A stretch of DNA of 64,000 nt from NCBI RefSeq assembly GCF_026236535.1, contig NZ_JAHTMW010000019.1:62001-126000 (forward strand). The letters run 5' to 3'. This document shows, piece after piece, positions 27,620-36,175 of this stretch (within the stretch, counting starts at the first letter, position 1; the number at the start of each line of letters is the position of its first letter). The position numbers were made by a program, and so were the translations under genes. The notes below the pieces were generated by a model. It was given only the letters and a program-made list of their open reading frames with translations, was not told the DNA's origin and searched no databases. Origin of the DNA: Streptomyces sp. SKN60. Its GTDB lineage: Bacteria; Actinomycetota; Actinomycetes; Streptomycetales; Streptomycetaceae.

Positions 27620-28090
27620 GTGGCGCCACCCACCCTCGACGACCTGGTCAGACTGCGGCGGGCCCGGGACATGATGGACCGCGACTACGCGGAGCCGCTG
27701 GACGTCCCGGCCCTGGCGCGGGCCGCCCTGATGTCGCCGGGACACTTCCAGCGCAGCTTCCGGGCCGCGTACGGGGAGACGCCGTACAGCTACCTCATGA
27801 CCCGCCGGGTCGAGCGGGCGAAGGCGCTGCTGCGGCGCGGCGACCTGAGTGTGACGGAGGTCTGCTTCGCGGTGGGCTGTACGTCGCTGGGGTCGTTCAG
27901 CACGAGGTTCACGGAGCTGGTCGGGGAGAGCCCGAGCGCGTACCGGGGGCGGAACCACGACGCGGGGGAGCCGATCCCGGCGTGCGTGGCGAAGTTCCTG
28001 ACCCGCCCGACCCGGGCCAGGCCTCCCGCCGCGGAGTCGGCGCCGGAACCGGTCAGGAACGGAGAAGCGGAAAGCCCGGCGCCCTCGTAG
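27620..28090 (+). CDS. AraC-family transcriptional regulator (short)
   Basis: 156 aa with the DNA-binding region only. The double helix-turn-helix occupies about 8-110 (LDVPALARAALMSPGHFQRSFRAAYGETPYSYLMTRRVERAKALL and LSVTEVCFAVGCTSLGSFSTRFTELVGESPSAYR). There is no N-terminal ligand domain. A Pro/Ala-rich tail follows. It starts at GTG behind GGGG. The glyoxalase-family gene follows by 10 bp on the same strand, an often-conserved pair in which the regulator probably controls the enzyme. Confidence 0.88.
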   Translation: MAPPTLDDLVRLRRARDMMDRDYAEPLDVPALARAALMSPGHFQRSFRAAYGETPYSYLMTRRVERAKALLRRGDLSVTEVCFAVGCTSLGSFSTRFTELVGESPSAYRGRNHDAGEPIPACVAKFLTRPTRARPPAAESAPEPVRNGEAESPAPS

Positions 28091-28100
28091 CGTCGACGGC

Positions 28101-28520
28101 ATGAACAACACCATCAATCTCGCCCAGTGCTTCATCGCCGTCGACGACCACGACAAGGCGCTCGCCTTCTACCGCGACGCGCTCGGTCTGGAGGTCCGCA
28201 ACGACGTCTCCTTCGAGGGCATGCGATGGGTGACCGTCGGCTCCCCCACCCAGCCGGACGTCGAGATCGTCCTGGAGCCGCCGCTCGCCGACCCGAACGC
28301 CCCCGCCGCCGACCGCCAGGCCGCGGCCGAACTCCTCGCCAAGGGCATGCTGCGCGGCGTCATCTTCCGCACCGACGACGTCGACTCCACCTTCGAACGC
28401 GTCCGCGCCGCGGGCGGCGAAGTCCTCCAGGAGCCCATGGACCAGCCCTACGGCGTCCGCGACTGCGCCTTCCGCGACCCGGCCGGCAACATGCTCCGCT
28501 TCAACCAGCCCCGCGCCTGA
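28101..28520 (+). CDS. VOC-family (glyoxalase/bleomycin-resistance-like) protein
   Basis: 139 aa forming two beta-alpha-beta-beta-beta modules. Typical lines are CFIAVDDHDKALAFYRDALGLEVRND and GVRDCAFRDPAGNMLRFNQP. A metal-binding Glu is suggested in ...VEIVLEPP. The substrate is unknown; members of this group include dioxygenase and antibiotic-binding proteins. It is in a two-gene unit with the AraC regulator. Confidence 0.88.
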   Translation: MNNTINLAQCFIAVDDHDKALAFYRDALGLEVRNDVSFEGMRWVTVGSPTQPDVEIVLEPPLADPNAPAADRQAAAELLAKGMLRGVIFRTDDVDSTFERVRAAGGEVLQEPMDQPYGVRDCAFRDPAGNMLRFNQPRA

Positions 28521-28540
28521 GGCGTGCCTGAGGCGTGCCT

Positions 28541-28894
28541 TCAGCCGGCTGAGACGGTGGCCCAGAGCGCGAGCCCGAGGAAGATCGGGAGGGCCACCGC
28601 CCCGGCGGCGAGGAAGCGGCCCGGCACGGTCAGCCGCCTCGCGGCGGGCGTGCAGGCCACGACCGCCGGCACCGCCACGGCGGGCAGCCCGGCCAGCGCG
28701 CCGCGCACCAGCAGCCCGTCGGTGGACTCGCCGCCGGCCAGCAGCAGGAGCGCCAGCAGGGCGAGCCAGTGCAGTACGAGCACGACGATCCCCCACACCA
28801 CGCCCGCCGCGAGCGCGACGACCGTGCTCCCGCTCCGCGACCCCGGCGCCACCCGGCTCGGCCCGTACAACCGCGTGTACGTCTCGGCGTTCAT
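28541..28894 (-). CDS. Small membrane protein, paralogue A
   Basis: 117 aa with three or four hydrophobic segments (about 25-55, 64-85, 96-115). The motif LTVPGRFLAAGAVALPIFLGLALW near the C-terminus matches the neighbouring gene's LSVPGRFLLAGTTALPIAGGLLLW. AAGVVWGIVVLVL matches AAGVVWAVVLLVL. The two are tandem paralogues of equal length. No function is recognised. The ATG at 28894 begins MNAETYTRLYG. Confidence 0.78.
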   Translation of the reverse strand: MNAETYTRLYGPSRVAPGSRSGSTVVALAAGVVWGIVVLVLHWLALLALLLLAGGESTDGLLVRGALAGLPAVAVPAVVACTPAARRLTVPGRFLAAGAVALPIFLGLALWATVSAG

Positions 28895-28920
28895 CGGCGC
28901 GCTCCCGGTGTCCACGTGCC

Positions 28921-29274
28921 TCAGCCCACCCATGCGTTCGTCCACAGCAGGAGGCCACCGGCGATCGGGAGGGCCGTCGTGCCCGCGAGCAGGAAGCGCC
29001 CCGGCACGGAGAGGCGCCGCCGCACGGACGGGGCGAAGGCCAGCAGGGTGGGGATGAGGAACGGGGCCAGCGTGACCCCGGCCGCGTAGAGCAGCAGGCC
29101 GTCGTCGAAGTGTCCTGCGGCCGCGCCCCAGATCACCCCGATGAACACCAGCGACATCGGCGCGGCCAGCACCAGCAGCACCACCGCCCACACGACCCCC
29201 GCCGCGAGCGCGGCGGGGGTCTGCCGGCGTCGCGCCTCCGCCGCGGTCGCCTGCGCGTACGCCTCGCGATGCAT
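28921..29274 (-). CDS. Small membrane protein, paralogue B
   Basis: 117 aa, same length and layout as the downstream paralogue. It has a charged start (MHREAYAQATAAEARRRQ), three or four membrane segments and the shared PGRFLLAGTTALPI motif. It lies 26 bp upstream of paralogue A, consistent with a tandem duplication within one operon. The function is unknown. Confidence 0.78.
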   Translation of the reverse strand: MHREAYAQATAAEARRRQTPAALAAGVVWAVVLLVLAAPMSLVFIGVIWGAAAGHFDDGLLLYAAGVTLAPFLIPTLLAFAPSVRRRLSVPGRFLLAGTTALPIAGGLLLWTNAWVG

Positions 29275-29375
29275 GTTCAGCTCCTGGATGGTGCGGGTTG
29301 GTGGAGGCCTTCATCCTTGCCGCGCCGCCGCGCAGGCTCCTGAGCACCGGCGCTCATCTTCCGGTGCCCGCGTAC

Positions 29376-29873
29376 TCACCCGAGTCGGGTCAGCCACTCG
29401 CGCACCGCGGTGTAGTCCGCGTCCGTGAGGCCCGTGTGCGGGTTGACGCGGTGGAGGAGGGTGGGGGCGGGGTGGTGGGTGCGGGTCCAGGTGCGGTCGG
29501 TGGGGGTGATCTCGTCGTCGAGCCAGACGTACGGGCGGCCGGCCGCCCATGCCGCGAGCGGGCGGGTCTTCCAGTGCAGCCCGCCCTCGGGCTCATCCTC
29601 GTCCTCGGGCTCGTCCTCGTCCGGCCAGTCGACGACCGGGAGGGGCGGCAGCCCGAGGCGCGGGGCCAGGACCTCGTTGGCCTCGGAGGTCCAGGTGGTC
29701 GCCCAGACCAGCTCGCCGCCGAGGGCCGCGAGCCGGGGGCCGTGGGACGGGTCCACGCGGTGGAGCAGGGGGTGGGCGTCCGGCGGGGGTTCCGGGGCGT
29801 AGGACGGGTGGGGGCCGGGGCCGCCGAAGGGGATCAGGGGGCCGTCCGCGTCGAGGAAGATCAGGGGGCGCAT
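29376..29873 (-). CDS. HAD-like domain protein
   Basis: 165 aa. It begins MRPLIFLDADGPLIPFGG, a HAD motif I variant (DxDGPL). Motif II is seen as ELVWATTWTSEANEVLAP, and the motif IV-like RPYVWLDDEITPTDRTW follows. This resembles the HAD domain of Swiss-army-knife RNA repair-type and related secreted HAD proteins. The reaction is probably phosphatase-type; the substrate is unknown. A Glu/Asp-rich segment (PDEDEPEDEDEPEGG) is an unusual low-complexity insert. It is divergent from marR. Confidence 0.8.
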   Translation of the reverse strand: MRPLIFLDADGPLIPFGGPGPHPSYAPEPPPDAHPLLHRVDPSHGPRLAALGGELVWATTWTSEANEVLAPRLGLPPLPVVDWPDEDEPEDEDEPEGGLHWKTRPLAAWAAGRPYVWLDDEITPTDRTWTRTHHPAPTLLHRVNPHTGLTDADYTAVREWLTRLG

Positions 29874-29941
29874 GGGGTCCAGCCTGGCAGCGGGTGGGTG
29901 GGGATCGTCCGCAACGGAACGGTTCGCCTTACCCTGGCCGC

Positions 29942-30427
29942 ATGACTGCCATGGCGCCCACCCGGACCGAGCCCGATCTCTCCTACCTCCTCGATCACAC
30001 CAGTCATGTGCTGCGGACGCAGATGGCCGCGCGGCTCGCCGAGATCGGGCTGACCGCGCGGATGCACTGCGTCCTCGTGCACGCGCTTGAGGAGGAGCGG
30101 ACGCAGGCGCAGCTCGCCGAGCTCGGGGACATGGACAAGACGACGATGGTGGTCACCGTCGACGCGCTGGAGAAGGCGGGGCTCGCCGAGCGGCGGCCGT
30201 CCAGCAGTGATCGGCGGGCGCGGATCATCGCCGTGACCGAGGAGGGGGCGAAGGTCGCCGGGCGGAGTCAGAAGATCGTCGACGAGGTGCACCGGGGGGC
30301 GCTGGGCGCGCTGCCGGACGAGGAGCGCGCGGTGCTGCTCAGCGCGCTGAACCGGCTGGTCACCGGGCATCTCGAAACGCCTGCCGAGGCGCCGCGCACC
30401 GCCCGCCGGGCACGGCAGAAGGCCTGA
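29942..30427 (+). CDS. MarR-family transcriptional regulator
   Basis: 161 aa with the winged helix in the middle (about 50-110: EERTQAQLAELGDMDKTTMVVTVDALEKAGLAERRPSSSDRRARIIAVTEEG). The DRRA wing motif is diagnostic. The next gene is a drug-type MFS exporter 97 bp downstream on the same strand, so it most likely represses that exporter. The start is ATG at 29942 or 29951; neither has a strong ribosome site, which suggests a short or leaderless transcript. Confidence 0.9.
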   Translation: MTAMAPTRTEPDLSYLLDHTSHVLRTQMAARLAEIGLTARMHCVLVHALEEERTQAQLAELGDMDKTTMVVTVDALEKAGLAERRPSSSDRRARIIAVTEEGAKVAGRSQKIVDEVHRGALGALPDEERAVLLSALNRLVTGHLETPAEAPRTARRARQKA

Positions 30428-30454
30428 CCGACCGGAACCCCGACCATCGATCCG

Positions 30455-30482
30455 AGATAGATGGTCTGCAACAAAACTATCT
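30455..30482. promoter_or_regulatory. Imperfect inverted repeat upstream of MFS exporter
   Basis: AGATAG (30455-30460) and CTATCT (30477-30482) with a 16-nt AT-rich spacer lie 43 bp before the exporter start. TAGCGT nearby could be a -10 box. It is a candidate MarR operator; the arms are short. Confidence 0.4.
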
Positions 30483-30524
30483 GCTAGCGTCCTACCTGTC
30501 GCCTCACCCGACAGGAGAACCGCC

Positions 30525-31952
30525 ATGCGCCCCTGGACCGCCCTCGGCGTCCTCGCCACCGCCCTCCTCATGACCGTGCTCGACGGCAGCATCGTCACCG
30601 TCGCCATGCCCGCCATCCAGGCCGACCTGGGCTTCACCCCGACCGGACTCAGCTGGGTCGTCAACGCCTACCTCATCGCCTTCGGCGCCCTGCTCCTGCT
30701 CGCCGGGCGCCTCGGCGATCTGCTCGGCCGGAAGCGGATGTTCCTCGCCGGGACCGGCGTCTTCACCGCCGCCTCGCTGCTCGCCGGCGTCGCCGCCTCC
30801 CCCGCCGTTCTGATCGCCGCCCGCTTCCTGCAGGGCGTCGGCAGCGCGATGGCCTCCGCCGTCAGCCTCGGCATCCTCGTCACGCTCTTCACCGAGCCCC
30901 GCGAACGCGCCAAGGCCATCGCCGTGTTCAGCTTCACCGGCGCCGCCGGCGCCTCCATCGGCCAGGTCGCGGGCGGACTGCTCACCGACGCCCTGTCCTG
31001 GAACTGGATCTTCTTCATCAACCTCCCCATCGGCGTCGCCGCCCTGCTCCTCGCCGTCCCCGCGCTCCCCGCCGACCGCCCAGCCGAAGCAGGGGGCCGC
31101 GCGGACGCGATCGGCGCCGTGCTGGTCACCTCCGGGCTCACCGCCGGCATCTACGCCGTCGTCACCATCGGGGAGTACGGGGCCGGTTCGGCCCGCACGC
31201 TCGGGCTCGGGGCGCTCGCGCTCGTCCTCCTCGCCGGGTTCCTGGTCCGTCAGGCGACCGCCGCGCAGCCCCTGATGCCGCTGCGGATCCTGCGCTCACG
31301 GGCCGTCGCCGGGGCCAATCTGGTGCAGATGCTGATGGTGGCCGCGCTGTTCTCCTTCCAGATCCTGGTCGCGCTCTACCTGCAGAAGGTGCTGGGGTAC
31401 GGCGCCGCCGAGACGGGTCTGGCGATGCTGCCCGCCGCGGTCGTGATCGGCGTCGTCTCCCTCGGCCTCTCGGCCCGGCTGATCGGCCGCTTCGGCGAGC
31501 GGAACGTGCTGCTCACCGGCCTCGTCCTGCTCGTCGGCGTGCTCGCCCTGCTCGCCCGGGTGCCGGTCCGCGCCTCCTACGCCGTCGACCTGCTGCCGGT
31601 GATGCTGCTCGCCGCCGGGTTCGGGCTCGCACTGCCCGCGCTCACCGGGCTCGCCATGTCGGGCGCCCGGGAGGCGGACGCCGGCCTGGCCTCCGGTCTC
31701 TTCAACACCACCCAGCAGATCGGCATGGCCCTCGGCGTCGCCGTCCTGTCCACCCTGGCCGCCTCACGCACCGAGTCACTCGCCGCCGCCGGACGGCCCG
31801 CCGCCGAGGCCCTGACCGGCGGCTACCACCTCGCCTTCGCCGTCGGCGCCGGACTGCTCGTCGCCGCCTTCGCGGTCGCCTTCACCCTCCTCCGCAAGCC
31901 GAAGCGGGAGAAGCCTGTCGGCCGGCCCAGCCAGGTGAGCGTCACCGTATGA
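30525..31952 (+). CDS. MFS drug exporter, DHA2 (14-helix) type
   Basis: 475-aa inner-membrane transporter with about 14 hydrophobic segments. The DHA2 signatures LDGSIVTVAMPAIQADL (TM1) and WVVNAYLIAFGALLLLAGRLGDLLGRKRMF (loop 2-3) are clear, as is the GxxxGPxxGG-like motif C variant (GAAGASIGQVAGG). These exporters use the proton gradient to expel cationic drugs or antibiotics. GACAGGAGAACC precedes the ATG. Its 3' end overlaps the convergent HelD gene by 11 bp. Confidence 0.92.
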   Translation: MRPWTALGVLATALLMTVLDGSIVTVAMPAIQADLGFTPTGLSWVVNAYLIAFGALLLLAGRLGDLLGRKRMFLAGTGVFTAASLLAGVAASPAVLIAARFLQGVGSAMASAVSLGILVTLFTEPRERAKAIAVFSFTGAAGASIGQVAGGLLTDALSWNWIFFINLPIGVAALLLAVPALPADRPAEAGGRADAIGAVLVTSGLTAGIYAVVTIGEYGAGSARTLGLGALALVLLAGFLVRQATAAQPLMPLRILRSRAVAGANLVQMLMVAALFSFQILVALYLQKVLGYGAAETGLAMLPAAVVIGVVSLGLSARLIGRFGERNVLLTGLVLLVGVLALLARVPVRASYAVDLLPVMLLAAGFGLALPALTGLAMSGAREADAGLASGLFNTTQQIGMALGVAVLSTLAASRTESLAAAGRPAAEALTGGYHLAFAVGAGLLVAAFAVAFTLLRKPKREKPVGRPSQVSVTV

Positions 31953-34008
31953 GCGCGGGCGGCAGCGCCTCCCCGTGGACCACGTCGAGCCGGGACACCG
32001 CGCGGGTCAGCACCACGTACAGCCGGTGCAGCCCGCGCGGCTCGGCGGCCACGATCGCGGCGGGCTCCACGACCACCACGTGGTCGTACTCCAGGCCCTT
32101 GGCGAGCGAGGCCGGGACGACTGAGACCCGGCCGGAGACCCGGTCCGAGAGGTCGAGCCGCTCCGCCAGCGCGGCCACCGCCCCGTCCGCCGCGATCACG
32201 CCCACCGAACCCTCCTCCGCCAGCGCCGCCCGTACCGCCTCCGCCACGCCCCCGGCCACGTCCGCGGTCTGACGTATGGCCACCGCCCCGCCCGCACGCA
32301 GTGAACGCCCGGCCGGCACCCCGGCGCCCAGCTCCGGCAGCAGCCGGTTGGCGAGCTCGACGACGGCGGCCGGGACCCGGTAGCCCGTGGTCAGCGGCAC
32401 CAGTGCCGCGTCCGGTTTGCCGAGATGGGCCAGCTGCTCGGGCCAGTCCCGGGCCGCCCACGGGGTGGTGCCCTGCGCCAGGTCGCCGAGCACGGTCAGC
32501 GAACCGAAGTCCGCCCGGCGCGCGATGGCCCGGCACTCCATCGGCGACAGGTCCTGCGCCTCGTCGACGACGACATGCCCGTAGCTCTCGGGGCGCTCGA
32601 TCAGCCCGGCGAGTTCGTCGAGGAGGACGAGATCGGCGGCGCTCCAGCGGGCGCTGCGGTACGAGCGCGGGGGCTTCACCCAGCGGATCGCCGCCCGCTC
32701 CTCGGACGAGAGCGAACCACGCGAACCGAGCGAACCGCCGTTCCACCGCTCGTCGTCCGGGTCGGTCAGGAAGGCGGCGAGCACCTCCTCCGGGGTGGTC
32801 CTGGGCCAGCAGGCCTCGACGGCCGCCGCCACCGGCCGGGCCCGCTCGATCCGCCGCACCCAGGCCCCGCCCTGCGGCCCGGCCCGCCGCTCGGCGCGCA
32901 GCTGGAGGGAGCGCACGATCCGGGCCCGCACCCGCTCCCGGCCGGTCGCGTAGGGCGGGGCCTCCTCCCGTACGTCCGCGACGATCCGGGCCAGTTCGGC
33001 GGCGGGCACCCGCCAGCGGTACGAGTCGTCCGGCACCGTCACGTCCCCGGCGGGCGCGGGGTCCACGCGCGCGTACAGCGCGCGGCGCAGCACCCCGGCC
33101 ATCCGGGCGTCGTGCTTGACCCGGGCCGCGGCGGCGCCGTCCTCGGCGCGCACCTCGTGCCGGGCGATCTCCTCGCCGATCGTGGACTGGCGCACCCCGG
33201 TCTCGCCGAGCGCGGGCAGCACCTCGGAGATGTAGGAGAGGAAGGTGCGGTTGGGGCCGAGGACGAGGAGTCCGGAGCGCCGCAGGCGCTGCGGATGCGT
33301 GTAGAGGAGATACGCGGCACGGTGCAGGCCGACGGCGGTCTTGCCGGTGCCGGGGGCGCCCTGCACACAGATCGACGCGGCGGGCCCGGACCGCACGAGA
33401 TCGTCCTGCTCGGGCTGGAGCGTCGCCGCGATGTCCCGCATCGGGCCCACGCGCGGGCGCTCGATCTCCCCGGCGAGGATCCCGCTCACCGCACTCGCCG
33501 CGCCCTCGCCGGTGCCACCAGGACCAGGGTCCTCAGCAGGACCAGGGCCCCCGGCCAGATGCTCGTCCTCCAGCGCCGTCAGGTCCTCCGACGCGCCCAC
33601 ACTGCCCGGTGCCCAGCCGAACCTCCGCCGCCTGACCACGCCCTGCGGATCCTGCGGTCCCGCCTGGTAGTACGCGCGGGAGACCGGCGCCCGCCAGTCG
33701 ACGACGAGCGGCGGCGCGGCCGGATGCTCCGCGACCCGGCGCCGCCCGATGTGGTGCACCTGCCCGTCCTCGCGGTCGAGCCGGCCGAAGAACAACGGCC
33801 CCGGCGGCATCTCCCGGAAGACCTTGGCACGGCTGCGCAGGTGGTACACGAGGATCTCCGCGTCGGCCCCGGACGCGGCGGTGTCCTCACCTATGACCAC
33901 CTGCTCCTCGACGTCCTCGGTCATCCGGACGAGGGCGGCGCGGCAGGCGTCGTGGTGGGCACGCTCCCGTTCGAGAGCCTGGTCGAGGTCGTGATGCAGG
34001 AGCTTCAT
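31942..34008 (-). CDS. HelD-type RNA polymerase-recycling ATPase (UvrD/Rep-like)
   Basis: 688-aa SF1 helicase-like ATPase. The N-terminal coiled coil (about 1-75) is followed by ADAEILVYHLRSRAKVFREMPPGPLFFGRLD and the VVDWRAPVSRAYYQA segment found in HelD proteins. Walker A is GAPGTGKTAVGLHR, Walker B VVDEAQDLSP and the C-terminal motif VVLTRAVSRLDVV. HelD proteins pull stalled RNA polymerase from DNA; some Streptomyces members (HelR) give rifampicin tolerance. The RAE motif reported for helR is not evident here. It follows a TetR gene on the same strand, with a palindrome between. Confidence 0.9.
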   Translation of the reverse strand: MKLLHHDLDQALERERAHHDACRAALVRMTEDVEEQVVIGEDTAASGADAEILVYHLRSRAKVFREMPPGPLFFGRLDREDGQVHHIGRRRVAEHPAAPPLVVDWRAPVSRAYYQAGPQDPQGVVRRRRFGWAPGSVGASEDLTALEDEHLAGGPGPAEDPGPGGTGEGAASAVSGILAGEIERPRVGPMRDIAATLQPEQDDLVRSGPAASICVQGAPGTGKTAVGLHRAAYLLYTHPQRLRRSGLLVLGPNRTFLSYISEVLPALGETGVRQSTIGEEIARHEVRAEDGAAAARVKHDARMAGVLRRALYARVDPAPAGDVTVPDDSYRWRVPAAELARIVADVREEAPPYATGRERVRARIVRSLQLRAERRAGPQGGAWVRRIERARPVAAAVEACWPRTTPEEVLAAFLTDPDDERWNGGSLGSRGSLSSEERAAIRWVKPPRSYRSARWSAADLVLLDELAGLIERPESYGHVVVDEAQDLSPMECRAIARRADFGSLTVLGDLAQGTTPWAARDWPEQLAHLGKPDAALVPLTTGYRVPAAVVELANRLLPELGAGVPAGRSLRAGGAVAIRQTADVAGGVAEAVRAALAEEGSVGVIAADGAVAALAERLDLSDRVSGRVSVVPASLAKGLEYDHVVVVEPAAIVAAEPRGLHRLYVVLTRAVSRLDVVHGEALPPALIR

Positions 34009-34030
34009 GACACGACGATACCCGGAGAAC

Positions 34031-34043
34031 GTTACTCAGTAAC
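34031..34043. promoter_or_regulatory. 13-bp palindrome upstream of helD, candidate TetR operator
   Basis: GTTACTCAGTAAC is a perfect palindrome about its central C, 23 bp upstream of the helD start and beside an A-rich stretch. TTACT..AGTAA half-sites are common in TetR operators, and a TetR gene is adjacent. Confidence 0.65.
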
Positions 34044-34082
34044 ATTTTTTACCCGGTCAGTTTCGCCGCCTCGCGCGCCCCG

Positions 34083-34724
34083 TCAGTACGGCAGGCCCTC
34101 CGCGAGGCGCCGGAACGCCTCCCGCGTCGCCGCCTCCGCGTCCGGCAGCAGCTCCGCCACCCGCTCCCCCGCCTCGACCCGCCGCACGTTCTCGTGCGCC
34201 AGGACCCGCAGCACCGCCACGATCTGCGCCGCCGCAAGCCGCGCCGCCAGGGAGTCCGCATCTCCCGAGGCTGCGCCCGAGCCGCCGCCCAGCGCCGCCG
34301 CGAGGGCCTCCTCCGAACGGCCCTGGTACGCGGCCATGCGGGCGACCAGCGCAGGAGTGCCGTACAGCAGGCGCAGGAAGGCGAGGACCCGCGGATCGTC
34401 GTTCAGCCCCGTCACCGGGTCGCGGCGGGCCAGCCCCGCGAGGACGTGGTCGCGCAGGGCCGCGAGCGGCTCGGCGCCCGCCGCCCGCGCGGCGGCCACC
34501 ACGCGGGCCGGCTCGTCCTCGTGGTCGGCGAAGCGATAGAGCGCCAGGTCCTCCTTGGCCGGGAAATAGCGGAACAGCGTCGGCTTCGACACCTCCGCCG
34601 CCGCCGCGATCTCCGCGACCGACACCGCGTCGAAGCCGCGCTCCAGGAACAGCTCGACGGCCGTGTCCGAGAGCGTCTGCCGCGTCCGCTCCTTCTTCAG
34701 CTCCCGAAGCCCGCTCACGGTCAC
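34083..34724 (-). CDS. TetR-family transcriptional repressor
   Basis: About 213 aa. The N-terminal helix-turn-helix (about 10-60) reads KKERTRQTLSDTAVELFLERGFDAVSVAEIAAAAEVSKPTLFRYFPAKEDL, the TetR signature. The C-terminal ligand domain is Ala-rich and unassigned. Several GTG codons are possible (34730, 34724, 34718); AAGGGG upstream best fits 34724. It is transcribed toward helD across a 74-bp gap containing a palindrome, so helD is its likeliest target, along with itself. Confidence 0.88.
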   Translation of the reverse strand: MTVSGLRELKKERTRQTLSDTAVELFLERGFDAVSVAEIAAAAEVSKPTLFRYFPAKEDLALYRFADHEDEPARVVAAARAAGAEPLAALRDHVLAGLARRDPVTGLNDDPRVLAFLRLLYGTPALVARMAAYQGRSEEALAAALGGGSGAASGDADSLAARLAAAQIVAVLRVLAHENVRRVEAGERVAELLPDAEAATREAFRRLAEGLPY

Positions 34725-34768
34725 GGTCACCCCTTCACACGCTCGCACGCGTTCTCACACGCTCTCGA

Positions 34769-36019
34769 TCAGAAGATGTCCATGCTCCACGGTCGCCGCG
34801 ACGTGCGCAGCAGCAGGTCCGCCCGCGCCGCCGCGCCGGCCGCCGGCTCCTCGATCCGGCCGAGGGCGGCGAGCCGTACCGCCGACTCGTCGCCGAGCGC
34901 CAGCGTCGCCAACTCGGCCACGTCCAGGACCAGGTCGGGCGCGGCGGTGGTCGGGACGCAGCTGCCACCCGCCGGGGAGGCATCGAGCCGGTAGCGCCCG
35001 TTCGCGTAACCGGCCGCGTCCTGCACCTCCAGGACGAGGGCGCCCTCCGTCGCGTACGTCCGCGGCTCGAACACCTTCGGTACGTCCAGGATCCGCAGCC
35101 ACACCATGTCGGCGTGGGTGAGCACCTGCGCGGCGCGCGGGTCGGGCAGCAGCAGCGGGAGGACGTCGTCCGGCGCGCGGTAGCCCGTACGCACCTTGGT
35201 GACCCAGTCGACGGAGCAGACGAAGCGCCACAGGGCGCGCTCGGCGGCCGGCGTGACCGCGATCAGATCGCGCACGGTCGCCGTGTTGACCGGCTGCTTC
35301 TGGTCGCTCCACTTGTCGTCGGTGGTGTACGCGACATAGCCCTCGACCTCGCCGACGGCGGACCGGTAGATCGCGTAGAACGGCTCGGTCCACGGCTGGG
35401 CGTGGTACGCGTTTCCGGTGCCGAGGTCCCAGCCGCGCGGCGTCCGGTCGGTGATCCCGGCGCACTGCGCAGCGAACCGGCGGTGCAGCTCCGGGCCCTC
35501 CTTGCGGATCTCGGCGGCGTCGGAGAAGTCGATCCGCCCGCCGCCGTCCTCCGCCGACGGCCCCGACCAGTGGCGGTCGAGCCCGGAGCGGGTCACGTCG
35601 ACCAGCCATTCGGTGGCCCAGCTGGCGACGCCGAAACCGAACCGTCCGTAGATCGGGTACTCGGCGGCGATCAGCGTCGCGCAGGCGTCGCCCCGCTCCT
35701 TCGCGAGCGCCAGGTCGTCCGCCATCATCCGGCTGAGCAGGCCGCGCCTGCGGTGGGTCGCGGCGACGGTGACCGCGCTGACCGCGTTCGCGGCGAGGTC
35801 CGCGCCGCCGACCGTGGACAGCTTCTGGTCGAAGGAGTGGAAGGTGGCCACCATCCGGCCGCGGTCGAACGCGCCGAAGGTACGGGAGAGGTCGGTGTGC
35901 GGCAGCCGGTCGGCGACCTCCTCATCCGCGACCACCGGTGGGCTGAGGAAGCCGCCCCGCTTGGCCACCAGCCACGCGTGGAACTCGGACTCGTCGATCG
36001 CACGCACCTCAAGGCTCAT
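34769..36019 (-). CDS. Eis-type GNAT N-acetyltransferase with SCP-like domain
   Basis: 416-aa enhanced-intracellular-survival family protein. The N-terminal GNAT module carries the acetyl-CoA site VTVAATHRRRGLLSRMMADDLALAKERGD, and AAEYPIYGRFGFGVA is the family hallmark. A second GNAT-like region and a C-terminal sterol-carrier-like domain follow. It ends WSMDIF; in Mycobacterium Eis the C-terminal Phe carboxylate is the catalytic base, and that feature is kept. Eis enzymes multi-acetylate aminoglycosides and Lys-containing peptides; the substrate here is unknown. Confidence 0.9.
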   Translation of the reverse strand: MSLEVRAIDESEFHAWLVAKRGGFLSPPVVADEEVADRLPHTDLSRTFGAFDRGRMVATFHSFDQKLSTVGGADLAANAVSAVTVAATHRRRGLLSRMMADDLALAKERGDACATLIAAEYPIYGRFGFGVASWATEWLVDVTRSGLDRHWSGPSAEDGGGRIDFSDAAEIRKEGPELHRRFAAQCAGITDRTPRGWDLGTGNAYHAQPWTEPFYAIYRSAVGEVEGYVAYTTDDKWSDQKQPVNTATVRDLIAVTPAAERALWRFVCSVDWVTKVRTGYRAPDDVLPLLLPDPRAAQVLTHADMVWLRILDVPKVFEPRTYATEGALVLEVQDAAGYANGRYRLDASPAGGSCVPTTAAPDLVLDVAELATLALGDESAVRLAALGRIEEPAAGAAARADLLLRTSRRPWSMDIF

Positions 36020-36050
36020 CCTTCGAGGCTATGCGGGCGCGCCGGGCCGC

Positions 36051-36155
36051 CGCACGCGAGTTTCCACGCGCCAGCTCCACGCGCGTGTGCCCGTACGCGA
36101 GCTCCACCGCGCGCGTGCCCGTACGCGAGTGTCCACGCGCGCGTGCGTGAGGCGC
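36051..36155. repeat. Imperfect GC-rich tandem repeat between eis-like gene and rsiG
   Basis: About three and a half diverged units of roughly 30 bp. The core is GTGCCCGTACGCGAG followed by a TCCACGCGCGCG-type block, with many CGCG runs. It occupies most of the gap between the two minus-strand genes. There is no coding sense. Confidence 0.7.
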
Positions 36156-36175
36156 GTGCGTCAGGGCTGCACGGC

